Positions 25,590-33,976 of a stretch of 64,000 bases of DNA are shown one piece after another (positions within the stretch are counted from its first letter, which is position 1; every line of letters begins with the position of its first letter). Source of the DNA: a virus; the IMG/VR virus record IMGVR_UViG_3300003877_000001, positions 1 to 64,000 of that record. One strand, written 5' to 3'. Both the position numbers and the translations under genes were made by a program. The notes beneath the pieces were generated by a model. It did no database searches. It saw nothing but the letters and a program-made list of their open reading frames with translations, and was not told the DNA's origin.

Positions 25590-26323
25590 TTTATTTTATG
25601 TACAGTATTCCAACCTTTATCAATACATTTAGAACAAACCAAATCTCTTAATCCATAATGATCTGCATTTATCTTAAATGATGCAACATTATCATTTCCT
25701 AACCCACCATCTCTTTCTGGGAGATTACCCCACATTTCTCTATCACTTTCAGGATGTGGTGGTACAAATGTATTTATTCCACCATATTTTTGTGCTAAAT
25801 ATGAAAACATAATATCTTCACCATTATCCCATGATACTGGTTTTTCATACCACATATATTTTGCCCATTCTTGTTTAAAAAACCACCCATGACCAACTAA
25901 ATCAACTCTCATTGTCCCATCACTATGTGTTCCTGTCCACCCAGCCTTAGAGTGTGGTCTATACGCTTTACTATTAATTATAACACCACTAGACCCTAAT
26001 ATACCATTATGTTTTTTCATCGTAGTTAAACAATTTTCAAACCATTTATTACCCGGAATAGTATCATCATCAAACATTGCAATATAGGGTGTTCTTATTA
26101 ATAATGGAATTGTAAATCTTCCATGGAATTTACTATTCCAATTAGTCACATATGTTTTTACGTTTTTATTTATTGGTAAATTTTGTCGAATATCTGATTT
26201 ATTAAACCAAACATGAATATTTTCTGGTTTAATTTTAACTGTTTGATTTAAAACAGCCTCAATTTGTTTATCTAAACTATGTGGTCTTTTATATACGTTT
26301 AATATAACTGATATTTCTTCCAT
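25586..26323 (-). CDS. Glycosyltransferase, GT-A fold
   Basis: 245 residues. ISVILNVYKRPHSL at the N-terminus and YIAMFDDDTIPGNKW (about 90-104) with a D-x-D metal site match family-2-like transferases; WDNGEDIMFSYLAQKYG (about 185-201) supplies the catalytic acidic residue. Overlaps the downstream gene by four bases. Confidence 0.75.
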   Translation of the reverse strand: MEEISVILNVYKRPHSLDKQIEAVLNQTVKIKPENIHVWFNKSDIRQNLPINKNVKTYVTNWNSKFHGRFTIPLLIRTPYIAMFDDDTIPGNKWFENCLTTMKKHNGILGSSGVIINSKAYRPHSKAGWTGTHSDGTMRVDLVGHGWFFKQEWAKYMWYEKPVSWDNGEDIMFSYLAQKYGGINTFVPPHPESDREMWGNLPERDGGLGNDNVASFKINADHYGLRDLVCSKCIDKGWNTVHKIK

Positions 26324-26325
26324 AT

Positions 26326-27312
26326 TTATTTGTTTTTATCATCAATAAATCTCCATGTATGTATTGGTTGTTTATCTCTTTGTAATTTATTCATTTTAGA
26401 ATCTTCATTTCCATTATGTTTAACTAATGAGAATTCGGTTTTATGTACTAATAATTTCATTTGATGAATTTTTTGACTTACTTGTCTCCAAACACCTGAA
26501 CTTAATTCTTTATCATTTTTCCATCTACTTTCTGATATTTCATCAATATTAAATTTTATTTTTTCTATAAATTTATAATCAAAAAGAGTTCCACCATCAA
26601 CCCAATGTTTAAAACCCCATGCTAATTGATTTGAATTATGTGTAATATGATATGAAATTCCAACATATCTATTATTTATTTCTTTCAATTCAAAAAATTT
26701 ATCTAGTAAAATATCTAAATAATTTTCACATAAAATATAATCATCATCAATTTGTAATATTGCATGGGATTTATTTTCTGAACTAACTTTAAATAATTCA
26801 TTAATTGTTTTCCAATATCTATATTTCCCACCATTTTTAACATTTTCAATATATTCTAATTTAGGAAAATAATCTTTTATTGTTTTATATTTATAATACG
26901 TTGAACCGTCATTCAATAATACTATTTTAAATTTATATTTACTGTCTTGTGTATATAATTGACTAATTAATCTTTTAACTTTGGCATATCTATTAAATGA
27001 TGATATTAAAATTACAACATCATATTTTATATTTAATTCTTTTAAATAATCAACATCAAAAATATCATCATAAACACCTCTTCTAATAAGCCCTCTTTGC
27101 TCATGTTTAGTTAATCCTTTTTTTATTTCTATTCTTTCTTTTCCTTTTGTTTGAGAAGCATCAATTTTTATATAACTCTGTTTTGGTTTTGGTGTACTAA
27201 TTAATTTTGGTTGTTTTTTTGATATTAATTTATTATTAATACGACTTTCTCTATTATTATTAATAACAATCCTTTTTTTTATAATATTTTTTATTGTTCT
27301 ATTTTTAGCCAT
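26326..27312 (-). CDS. Family 2-like glycosyltransferase with basic N-terminal extension
   Basis: 328 residues. After a Lys/Arg/Asn-rich, probably disordered stretch of about 90 residues comes a GT-A domain: VVILISSFNRYAKVKRLI, KIVLLNDGSTYYKYK, NGGKYRYWKTINELF, and AILQIDDDYILC with the D-x-D site. The basic extension may bind membrane, nucleic acid or another virion protein; its role is unknown. Confidence 0.75.
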   Translation of the reverse strand: MAKNRTIKNIIKKRIVINNNRESRINNKLISKKQPKLISTPKPKQSYIKIDASQTKGKERIEIKKGLTKHEQRGLIRRGVYDDIFDVDYLKELNIKYDVVILISSFNRYAKVKRLISQLYTQDSKYKFKIVLLNDGSTYYKYKTIKDYFPKLEYIENVKNGGKYRYWKTINELFKVSSENKSHAILQIDDDYILCENYLDILLDKFFELKEINNRYVGISYHITHNSNQLAWGFKHWVDGGTLFDYKFIEKIKFNIDEISESRWKNDKELSSGVWRQVSQKIHQMKLLVHKTEFSLVKHNGNEDSKMNKLQRDKQPIHTWRFIDDKNK

Positions 27313-27329
27313 TTCTTTTATATTTTTTT

Positions 27330-27338
27330 TATAAATAC
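27330..27338 (-). promoter_or_regulatory. GTATTTATA motif inside the glycan operon
   Basis: 18 bp before the start at 27312 and overlapping the end of the upstream gene; it would let the lower part of the island be transcribed with the late genes. Confidence 0.4.
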
Positions 27339-27985
27339 TACCATGACCCTAATTTATGTTTATTAATTATTTTTAGTAAATTTTCTCTTTCATTATTAGT
27401 GTTTGATGTTATTCCTTCATCTAGATAATATGCAAAGAATTCAATATCTTGTACTGCAATACCCTCTATTCCTTGTTTCAATAATGTCAACCAAATATCC
27501 CAATCTTGTAATCTTTTTAATGATTCATCAAACATAGGAAAAATATCACTTCTTATTAATGACATTGTTGATATATAATTTTCTCTTTTTAATACTCTAC
27601 CATCAAATGGTCTTGTTGATATTCTAAAATTCGTTTTTATTGGGTGATTAATTTTATCTTGTACTATACCAAAATATCCTCCATATGCATATCCTTTATC
27701 TGGATTTTTTTCTAAAACATCAATTGCTTTTTCTAAAAAACTAGATGGAAATATAATATCATTATCACTAAATAAAACATATTTTTGTGTAGATTTTTTA
27801 AATCCGTCATTACGTTTTTTAGGTGCACCACCATCATCAGTATTTATAATAATTTCATTTGGTAGCATTCCTTCTATTGATGGGTAACAAAAATCTTTAA
27901 AGAATTTGTCTCTTATTGGTGTTACTTTATGTGGTATTATTACTGATACTGGATATCCATCATCATATTTTTCTATGTTTATCAT
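27338..27985 (-). CDS. Family 2 glycosyltransferase
   Basis: About 215 residues from ATG 27985 (MINIEKYDDG); a TTG at 27997 is the only earlier start and is less likely. YPVSVIIPHKVTPIR, IIINTDDGGAPKKRNDGFK, KYVLFSDNDIIFPSSFLEKA (D-x-D site) and RLQDWDIWLTLLKQGI give the standard order of GT2 motifs. The start overlaps the stop of a degraded endonuclease fragment (ATGA). Confidence 0.8.
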   Translation of the reverse strand: MINIEKYDDGYPVSVIIPHKVTPIRDKFFKDFCYPSIEGMLPNEIIINTDDGGAPKKRNDGFKKSTQKYVLFSDNDIIFPSSFLEKAIDVLEKNPDKGYAYGGYFGIVQDKINHPIKTNFRISTRPFDGRVLKRENYISTMSLIRSDIFPMFDESLKRLQDWDIWLTLLKQGIEGIAVQDIEFFAYYLDEGITSNTNNERENLLKIINKHKLGSW

Positions 27986-28143
27986 ATATGTGTCCAACTT
28001 ATATTTCTAATTATTCTTGATATGGTTAATAGTGATACTTTATATTTTTTACCAATACTCATATCTATTTATTTATATTTTTTTGAACTTCCAATATAAC
28101 AATTTCCACTAATTTTATTTAATATATATTGAATAATTCTACT
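27982..28143 (-). pseudogene. Degraded homing endonuclease (GIY-YIG start and HTH tail only)
   Basis: Two fragments in series on the minus strand. The first (about 28143-28069) reads NKISGNCYIGSSKKYK then stop, the YIG half of a GIY-YIG domain. The second (28062-27982, 26 codons) reads MSIGKKYKVSLLTISRIIRN then ISWTHI, the helix-turn-helix tail found at the C-terminus of homing endonucleases. The middle of the gene has been lost. Confidence 0.6.
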
Positions 28144-28144
28144 T

Positions 28145-29215
28145 TTATCGGTAATTCCGATTTATATTTTTAAATTCATTGTACCATTTATTTTTTGTTA
28201 TTGCATCATGTGCACCAAGTTGATTTTTTTTAAAATCATTATATGATTTATATTTTTTTACTTCAATTAAACAATTCTCCAATGTCCAATAATTATTTGG
28301 TTTTTTTAAAAGAATCATATGTTTGGTAATATCAATATACCAATTATTTCTATGTGCTGCTTGATAGGCATTAGAACTATTTTTTTTAAATTCACTTTTT
28401 GTTTTATATTTTTTTGCCTCAATTAAACATTTTTCTTTTGTCCATTTTATTTTTTGTTTTTTCATATGTTTACAACATTCTTTTAACCACCCATTATTTA
28501 ATGTACTATTATATGCTGTTCTATTATTTTTTATAAATTCAGTTTTTGTTTTATATTTTTTTGCCTCAATTAAACATTTTTCTTTTGTCCATTTTAAATG
28601 ACTATTTTTTGGCATATGATTATAACATTCTTTTAACCATCCATTTCTTTTTGCGGAATTATATGCACCACCAAATTTTATTTTAAATTCTGATTTTGTA
28701 TTACATAATAATCCAGCTTCAACACATTTTTTTTTCGTCCAAAAGATAATACCACAACCCAAAGCACCACATTTATTTTTATTTAAAATATTCCAACCTT
28801 TCTTATTATAGTGTTCTAGAATATCACCCACAACAATTGAAGCAAGTTTTTTATCTAATAATTTAGTTTTTTGAATAAAAATTGGTACTAATTCAGTTTT
28901 TTTTATATATTTATATACAGTACTTTTTTTAGATGTTAAATGTTCATTTTTCCTTCTACTAAGATCATATGTTAAACCAACATATATTGATTTATCTAAA
29001 AATTCAAATACATAAATAAATCTTTTAAACCTAGAACCTAAAATCTCCATATGTTTAATAGAGTCTTCAAAACAATTTAATTTTTTAGATGCTTTATATG
29101 AACTATTCGATTTTATTGCCCATTCGGTCTTCGAATTAAATTTTAATGCTTCTATTTTAATATTCTCAATATTCCATTTTTTATTTTTTCTTTTAAATTT
29201 CCCTTGGTAATTCAT
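28145..29215 (-). CDS. GIY-YIG homing endonuclease with repeated DNA-binding modules
   Basis: About 356 residues from ATG 29215; an upstream ATG (29275) would overlap the neighbour by 83 bp. The nuclease domain is RFIYVFEFLDKSIYVGLTYD with SRRKNEHL (GIY-YIG signature with the catalytic Arg). One copy of a 43-residue module precedes it and four follow (KWTKEKCLIEAKKYKTKSEF ... AHRNNWYIDITKHM type), likely reading successive stretches of the target. Inserted in the glycan island; not expected to help the phage directly. Confidence 0.8.
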   Translation of the reverse strand: MNYQGKFKRKNKKWNIENIKIEALKFNSKTEWAIKSNSSYKASKKLNCFEDSIKHMEILGSRFKRFIYVFEFLDKSIYVGLTYDLSRRKNEHLTSKKSTVYKYIKKTELVPIFIQKTKLLDKKLASIVVGDILEHYNKKGWNILNKNKCGALGCGIIFWTKKKCVEAGLLCNTKSEFKIKFGGAYNSAKRNGWLKECYNHMPKNSHLKWTKEKCLIEAKKYKTKTEFIKNNRTAYNSTLNNGWLKECCKHMKKQKIKWTKEKCLIEAKKYKTKSEFKKNSSNAYQAAHRNNWYIDITKHMILLKKPNNYWTLENCLIEVKKYKSYNDFKKNQLGAHDAITKNKWYNEFKNINRNYR

Positions 29216-29900
29216 CTTTATATAATTCACTAAAGATTTTTTTATTATTATCCCATTCAATGTTTGTTTGACCAATAGAATTATGAATTATTGAGATTTT
29301 ATCTATAACACCAATATTACATCCATCTAAATAGTTTGGAAATATCATTCCTAGATCGTAATAGTGAAACCCTTTAAATCTTTCATCAAATCTATTTATA
29401 ATAGTTTCACCATTAACACAAATAAAAACACCATCAACAACAACAACTTCTTTAATATTTTTTATTTCTCTACTATAAATACTCTCAAAAATTCTAATTC
29501 CATTATTATGATAAACTCTACCATACATTTTTTTTCTGTTCATTTCTTTACCGTCTTCGGTTAACCACCAACATCCATGTTTAGGCAATTCCGTACTACC
29601 TGCCAAACCAATAATATCATAATCATTTTTATTAAATATATTTACTATTTTTTTGCTCCAATCTTTTGTTCTAATTAATATATCATTATGTAGAAATACA
29701 ATTATATCCTTACCAAGACCTAATTTATCTAAAGTTTTCCATCCCATATTATATGCTTCAGATAGTGAAAATTCATTCATATTTACAATACATTCTACAT
29801 GAATAGGTATACCAGCAGTATTTTTTAAATGAGATATAAATTTATTATTATCTTCTTCAGAATAATGACTACTAAAAATTACTGATAAATTTTTTTTCAT
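29193..29900 (-). CDS. Glycosyltransferase-like protein
   Basis: 235 residues. LSVIFSSHYSEEDNNKFI, EAYNMGWKTLDKLG, IIVFLHNDILIRTKDW (a D-x-x/D-type metal site) and DGVFICVNGETI with GFHYYDLGMIF fit GT2-like enzymes that modify short glycans. The C-terminus overlaps the start of the homing endonuclease. A truncated paralogue lies directly upstream. Confidence 0.7.
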   Translation of the reverse strand: MKKNLSVIFSSHYSEEDNNKFISHLKNTAGIPIHVECIVNMNEFSLSEAYNMGWKTLDKLGLGKDIIVFLHNDILIRTKDWSKKIVNIFNKNDYDIIGLAGSTELPKHGCWWLTEDGKEMNRKKMYGRVYHNNGIRIFESIYSREIKNIKEVVVVDGVFICVNGETIINRFDERFKGFHYYDLGMIFPNYLDGCNIGVIDKISIIHNSIGQTNIEWDNNKKIFSELYKDELPREI

Positions 29901-30103
29901 AAAATATAATTAGTTATCGCATCTTCACTAGAAGATAGAGAAATGGTTTTATTATAAATATCATGAAGCAAATACTGATTATGATTAACAAAAGCATGTA
30001 CGATATGAGGTATTTCACATGTATCATTAATATATTGTATAAACATATCGTTTTCATATGTAGTTAGATGTGAACTAAAGACTACTATTATCCTTTTTTT
30101 CAT
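29897..30103 (-). pseudogene. Truncated glycosyltransferase duplicate
   Basis: 68 codons. RIIVVFSSHLTTYENDMFIQ, then YINDTCEIPHIVHAFVNHNQ aligns with the first 60 residues of the next gene (VIFSSHY...; FISHLKNTAGIPIHVECIVN) and then ends. It keeps an ATG and a 4-bp overlap, so it may be translated, but no complete transferase domain remains. Confidence 0.6.
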
Positions 30104-30156
30104 ATGTATTTGCTATAATATACAAATGTAGTAAATAAAATTCAAAAAGTAAAGTA

Positions 30157-30468
30157 TTATCTATCTCTTATTTTTTTTAATTCAGTTTCGTAATCTGTTT
30201 TAACTTTTTCAAGAGGAAAGGGTATTCTAATAAGATCACCATCTTCAATATCAAACTCAGATATATATTGTGGATTTCCCCATAGAATCAAAAAATCAAA
30301 AAATTCATTACCATAATATCTTTTAGCAACTTTATCTAATCTACTAAAACCTGCTTTCCAAGTTTCATATTTATCAGAACTATTTGCAGGTAATGTTACA
30401 TATGGTAATTGATCAGTTGTACCATTCTGATTTTTAAAAATTTCATATCTATTATAATCTATTCTCAT
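30157..30468 (-). CDS. 53: Baseplate wedge protein, gp53-like with LysM-type fold
   Basis: 103 residues. DKVAKRYYGNEFFDFLILWG, then NPQYISEFDIEDGDLIRIPF follows the LysM-like pattern (long helix, Y-G, N-P, G-x-x-I-x-IP) found in the gp53 family of T4-type baseplates. It sits directly after a large baseplate protein with a 1-bp overlap, which fits a baseplate operon. Confidence 0.7.
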   Translation of the reverse strand: MRIDYNRYEIFKNQNGTTDQLPYVTLPANSSDKYETWKAGFSRLDKVAKRYYGNEFFDFLILWGNPQYISEFDIEDGDLIRIPFPLEKVKTDYETELKKIRDR

Positions 30469-33400
30469 TATGCTGATGTTGGTTGTTTAACTTTTCTAGC
30501 TATTTCTTGTGTATTATTTCTTACTTCTCTCACTTCATTACCATCAACATCTTTACTACCAAAAAGTTCAGTCATTTGTGCTTTTTCCATTTCACTTGCT
30601 CTTTCATAAATACCCGTATTATAAAATGTTGAATTAGCATAGTAATTAAATGATACCGCATTTTGTAGTGCATTAATTGGTGTTTGAAGTGATTGACCAC
30701 CAACAAGTTTTAATTGTAATTTTATATCAGCTATCATAAATTGCATACCCATACCTTCAGGATTCATATCCCAAGGAGCATCAGTATAATCTATTTGTAA
30801 ATTATCAATAACAACTTTAGTATGGAACATATCTCCAATTCTTAATATTTGAACTGGTTGTCTACCAAATACTGAATTACTAGCACTAAATGTATTATTT
30901 TTACCTCTTTGTTTTCGTATTGCATTACCTTGACGTGTACATTGATGTAAAAATGTTAATCTTCTATGAAAATCTTCTGGTGTTTGAGAATGAAAAATTG
31001 GTTTATATTTATTCTTTTGACTTGATTCAAATCCTTTTAAAACACCATCTTCGATTGTATATGTATTATATGTACAATTAGCATTATTTTTTGCTTTTTG
31101 AGTTGAAATATTTGTTTCTAAAACTTGAATTTCTTCATTTAATGAATCTATATTTTCTTGATCTGTTGTTGTTATTGGAACTTCTTTATTAATTGTTACA
31201 TTATTTTGTCCAAACGTTACAAATGCTCTTCTAGCTTCTTTAGCAGGTTGACTAGCTATTTCACTTATTTCATCAGTTGCAGTACCACCAACTTCACCAA
31301 TAGGGGTTTTTGGTATTACTACCTTTATACCTGCTTGTTCTAATGATTGACCTGTAAGTGTTTTAAATTTTTCATCAATAAATGCTACAACAGCATTAAT
31401 TCTTCTTCTACTTAATCTTACATTATAATCATCATCATTACCAAGAAATAAAACTGATGCAGATCCATTAATACGTAATTCAGTATATTCCCTAACTTTT
31501 TCATCAACAAGATATTTGGTAATATTTTCTTCAATATCTTGAATAAATGATTCATTCAATCCAAAATTTGCACCATCGACATCACTTGTATGTGCAGCAA
31601 TATCATGATTTTTATCTATTTCATAATATCTACTGATATGATCTCCAATTGATGTTGATTCACCACCAATTTTAGGTTCATCATTAATAAAGAAAAAATT
31701 ATTTGTTAATTCAATAAAATCAGGTCTAGCTTGTTTTATTTTAGGTTGAATACTTTCTCTTTCCTCAATTAATTTCTCTTTTTTTCTAATTTTATCACCT
31801 AAATTACTACCTTGAAGTGGTGCTTCACCACCAAAAGCAAAAAATCTATTAGCCTCTACATGACTCATCCCTTTTATTTGTGGTGGATAATCAATTAATA
31901 ATTTAAAAGATAAGTTTGCAATTCTTTCAGTATTATTATATGTATAAATTGGTTCACCTCTACCAATAAAATTTGTACTTTCATGATTAACTACAACATT
32001 TTCAGTTACACTTATATCATATGGTGGAAACCACATAAGACGACCACCAAATTTACCAACTTCACATAATGGTAGTTCAGTACCTTTTTCATCTTGAACT
32101 AAACCATAATTCATTGTTTCATCTGGATATACTTCAAATGCTAAATTTTCAATAGAAAACATCATATTCCTATTATTAATATCATTACCATCAATAATTG
32201 GATGTATTTTAGGTATAACATTTTTATAAACTACTGAATTTTCATTACCATTATAAATTTTATTTCCATTAAATCTTATTGCTTTAACAAACGTATTATA
32301 TGGGTCAAGAACAGTATGTTGACGGTTTTTATCTATTTCACCATCTAATCTAACTCTCAATGGTGAACCGTTAAAATGTAATTGTTCATCATTATCAATA
32401 AATTTCTTTCTCGTTAAATCAAAACTACTATTTTTACCTTTAGAGTTTAATAATTCTCTAGTATAGCTTAATAATCCACCATTTTTTATATTAAATTTAT
32501 CAATCTCACTAATATTACCAAATCTATCTAATTTACTTTCAACACCACCATTATCACTTGGTTGTATACCATCAACAGGATTATCAAAACCACCTACTTC
32601 GTCCTTATATGATGTATTATCAGTATCACGACCCCAAACTAATTGTTGTTTAGGATCATCAACTAAACCATAATCATCACCATCTAGTGAATATATTCCT
32701 GTACTAATAATTTGACCATTTAAACCAATATCAATATTATTACTATCTAATTCAGCATTACCCATTCCATCAATGAATATTTGTGATGCACCATATTCTA
32801 AATAACCAGAACTATCTTGATTTTGGTTTATGAATGTTATTCTTTCTTGATAAAGTTTATTGTTAAGTGCTGTTATATCAGCAGTTGTTTTATATTGATT
32901 ATATGGATTGAATACTTCATCTCTACCTAAGAAATATTTATTATTAAATTGAACATCAACATTCATTCCATAATTAAATCCTTCTGCATTTGATAAATCT
33001 ACAAATGGTCTTGATGAAGGTTGGTATAGATTTTTGCTTAATTCTTTATAAAATAATTGAAGTTGTCCTTTTCCTGAATTTCTAATAAAATCAAGATTAT
33101 TTGTTTCTTTAGTAAATGGATTTCCTTTTAATGGATAATTACCACTAACTTCTTCTAATATTTTTCCTACATTACCTTGGGTTTCTCTTCTTGTTATTTG
33201 AAAATCTTCCTTTTTCATTATAAATTTAGTATCAGGATTACCATCAAATAAATTTTCAAACTTTATTGCTGGAAGATATTCAGCAGCAGCATTAGATGCA
33301 GCAGTATAACCTAATTGTATTGCAAGCATTTTTAAACCTATTGCTGTTAATGGTGTTTGACCTTCAGCTAATCTACCTACGATAGTTGTAACAGTAGTAC

Positions 33401-33545
33401 CAAAAGGATTTATAACATTAGCTATATTTCCAATTACATTAATAGTTTCAGTACCACTAACATTATATGGATCATTAGGAGTATATAAATTTCTTGTTTC
33501 TAAAAACTCTCTGGTTTGAACACTATTATCTTCTAATCTTGACAT
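30468..33545 (-). CDS. Large baseplate/tail protein with OmpA-like peptidoglycan-binding domain
   Basis: 1025 residues. Residues about 500-560 hold GRLMWFPPYDISVTENVVVN and IGRGEPIYTYNNTERIANLS, a segment recurrent in baseplate proteins of phages of Bacteroidota. Residues about 670-790 form an OmpA-like domain: ELRINGSAS, DYNVRLSRRRINAVVAFIDE (the N-x2-LS-x2-R helix) and KEARRAFVTF. A C-terminal beta-rich part (VQILRIGDMFHTKVVIDNLQ) probably packs in the tail. The OmpA-like fold binds peptidoglycan, so this may anchor the tail to the wall during injection. Confidence 0.7.
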   Translation of the reverse strand: MSRLEDNSVQTREFLETRNLYTPNDPYNVSGTETINVIGNIANVINPFGTTVTTIVGRLAEGQTPLTAIGLKMLAIQLGYTAASNAAAEYLPAIKFENLFDGNPDTKFIMKKEDFQITRRETQGNVGKILEEVSGNYPLKGNPFTKETNNLDFIRNSGKGQLQLFYKELSKNLYQPSSRPFVDLSNAEGFNYGMNVDVQFNNKYFLGRDEVFNPYNQYKTTADITALNNKLYQERITFINQNQDSSGYLEYGASQIFIDGMGNAELDSNNIDIGLNGQIISTGIYSLDGDDYGLVDDPKQQLVWGRDTDNTSYKDEVGGFDNPVDGIQPSDNGGVESKLDRFGNISEIDKFNIKNGGLLSYTRELLNSKGKNSSFDLTRKKFIDNDEQLHFNGSPLRVRLDGEIDKNRQHTVLDPYNTFVKAIRFNGNKIYNGNENSVVYKNVIPKIHPIIDGNDINNRNMMFSIENLAFEVYPDETMNYGLVQDEKGTELPLCEVGKFGGRLMWFPPYDISVTENVVVNHESTNFIGRGEPIYTYNNTERIANLSFKLLIDYPPQIKGMSHVEANRFFAFGGEAPLQGSNLGDKIRKKEKLIEERESIQPKIKQARPDFIELTNNFFFINDEPKIGGESTSIGDHISRYYEIDKNHDIAAHTSDVDGANFGLNESFIQDIEENITKYLVDEKVREYTELRINGSASVLFLGNDDDYNVRLSRRRINAVVAFIDEKFKTLTGQSLEQAGIKVVIPKTPIGEVGGTATDEISEIASQPAKEARRAFVTFGQNNVTINKEVPITTTDQENIDSLNEEIQVLETNISTQKAKNNANCTYNTYTIEDGVLKGFESSQKNKYKPIFHSQTPEDFHRRLTFLHQCTRQGNAIRKQRGKNNTFSASNSVFGRQPVQILRIGDMFHTKVVIDNLQIDYTDAPWDMNPEGMGMQFMIADIKLQLKLVGGQSLQTPINALQNAVSFNYYANSTFYNTGIYERASEMEKAQMTELFGSKDVDGNEVREVRNNTQEIARKVKQPTSA

Positions 33546-33562
33546 TAATATAAAATATTTAT

Positions 33563-33571
33563 TATAAATAC
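33563..33571 (-). promoter_or_regulatory. GTATTTATA motif for the baseplate genes
   Basis: Minus strand, 18 bp before the start at 33545. Confidence 0.5.
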
Positions 33572-33721
33572 TTGTATTTGAAATTAGAATTTATTAGATT
33601 TACATTGAATTACTATGTACTATCGCTAAATACTATATATTTTTTTTCTAAAATCTAGTTGAGTTGTATATAATAGAAATTATTAAATAATCTAAATCTT
33701 ATCCATATAACCATAGACCTA

Positions 33722-33835
33722 AAAATAAAAGCAAAAGGGTTGCCCTGTATAATTTCGAAATGCTTTTAAATATTTGTTGTTTTTGTTTTGTGTTATTTCT
33801 CTTTTTGTTTCTTGTTATTAAGTTCTAAAAGCAAA
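33722..33835 (-). ncRNA. Candidate small RNA (about 115 nt)
   Basis: In the roughly 400-bp gene-free stretch between 33545 and 33950. A host-type promoter (33842-33872) points into it, and it ends in a hairpin AAAAGCA ... TGCTTTT (33767-33727) enclosing GGG-CAA-CCC and followed by ATTTTT. No reading frame of note. No RNA family recognised; the rest of the gap holds only AT-rich sequence. Confidence 0.4.
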
Positions 33836-33841
33836 GTTTTG

Positions 33842-33872
33842 CAAATTTACCGTTTTTATTTGATAAAGTCAA
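33842..33872 (-). promoter_or_regulatory. Bacteroidota-type promoter
   Basis: Minus-strand TTG (33872-33870), exactly 20 bp, TAAATTTG (33849-33842). Same spacing as the RNA-block promoter at 3517-3547, and both continue TTTGCAA-x-AC. Confidence 0.6.
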
Positions 33873-33906
33873 GTCTTTTTAATAAAAAATGAAAATAAAT
33901 ATTTAT

Positions 33907-33933
33907 GTAACCTTTTTTATTTATATACGTATA
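33907..33933 (+). promoter_or_regulatory. GTAACCTTT-N12-CGTATA promoter of the HTH gene
   Basis: GTAACCTTT (33907-33915), 12-bp spacer, CGTATA (33928-33933), 44 bp before the ATG at 33977. The operator-like inverted repeat starts 6 bp downstream, over the expected transcription start. Confidence 0.6.
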
Positions 33934-33938
33934 TTCTA

Positions 33939-33956
33939 TTGTCACAAGTTTGACAA
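33939..33956 (+). promoter_or_regulatory. Operator-like inverted repeat
   Basis: TTGTCACAAGTTTGACAA: half-sites TGTCACA and TTTGACA in inverted orientation, positioned at the start of the HTH gene transcript. Related sites occur before phoH (38245-38260) and four times inside the HTH gene. Confidence 0.55.
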
Positions 33957-33976
33957 ATATACAAAAAATATTGAAT

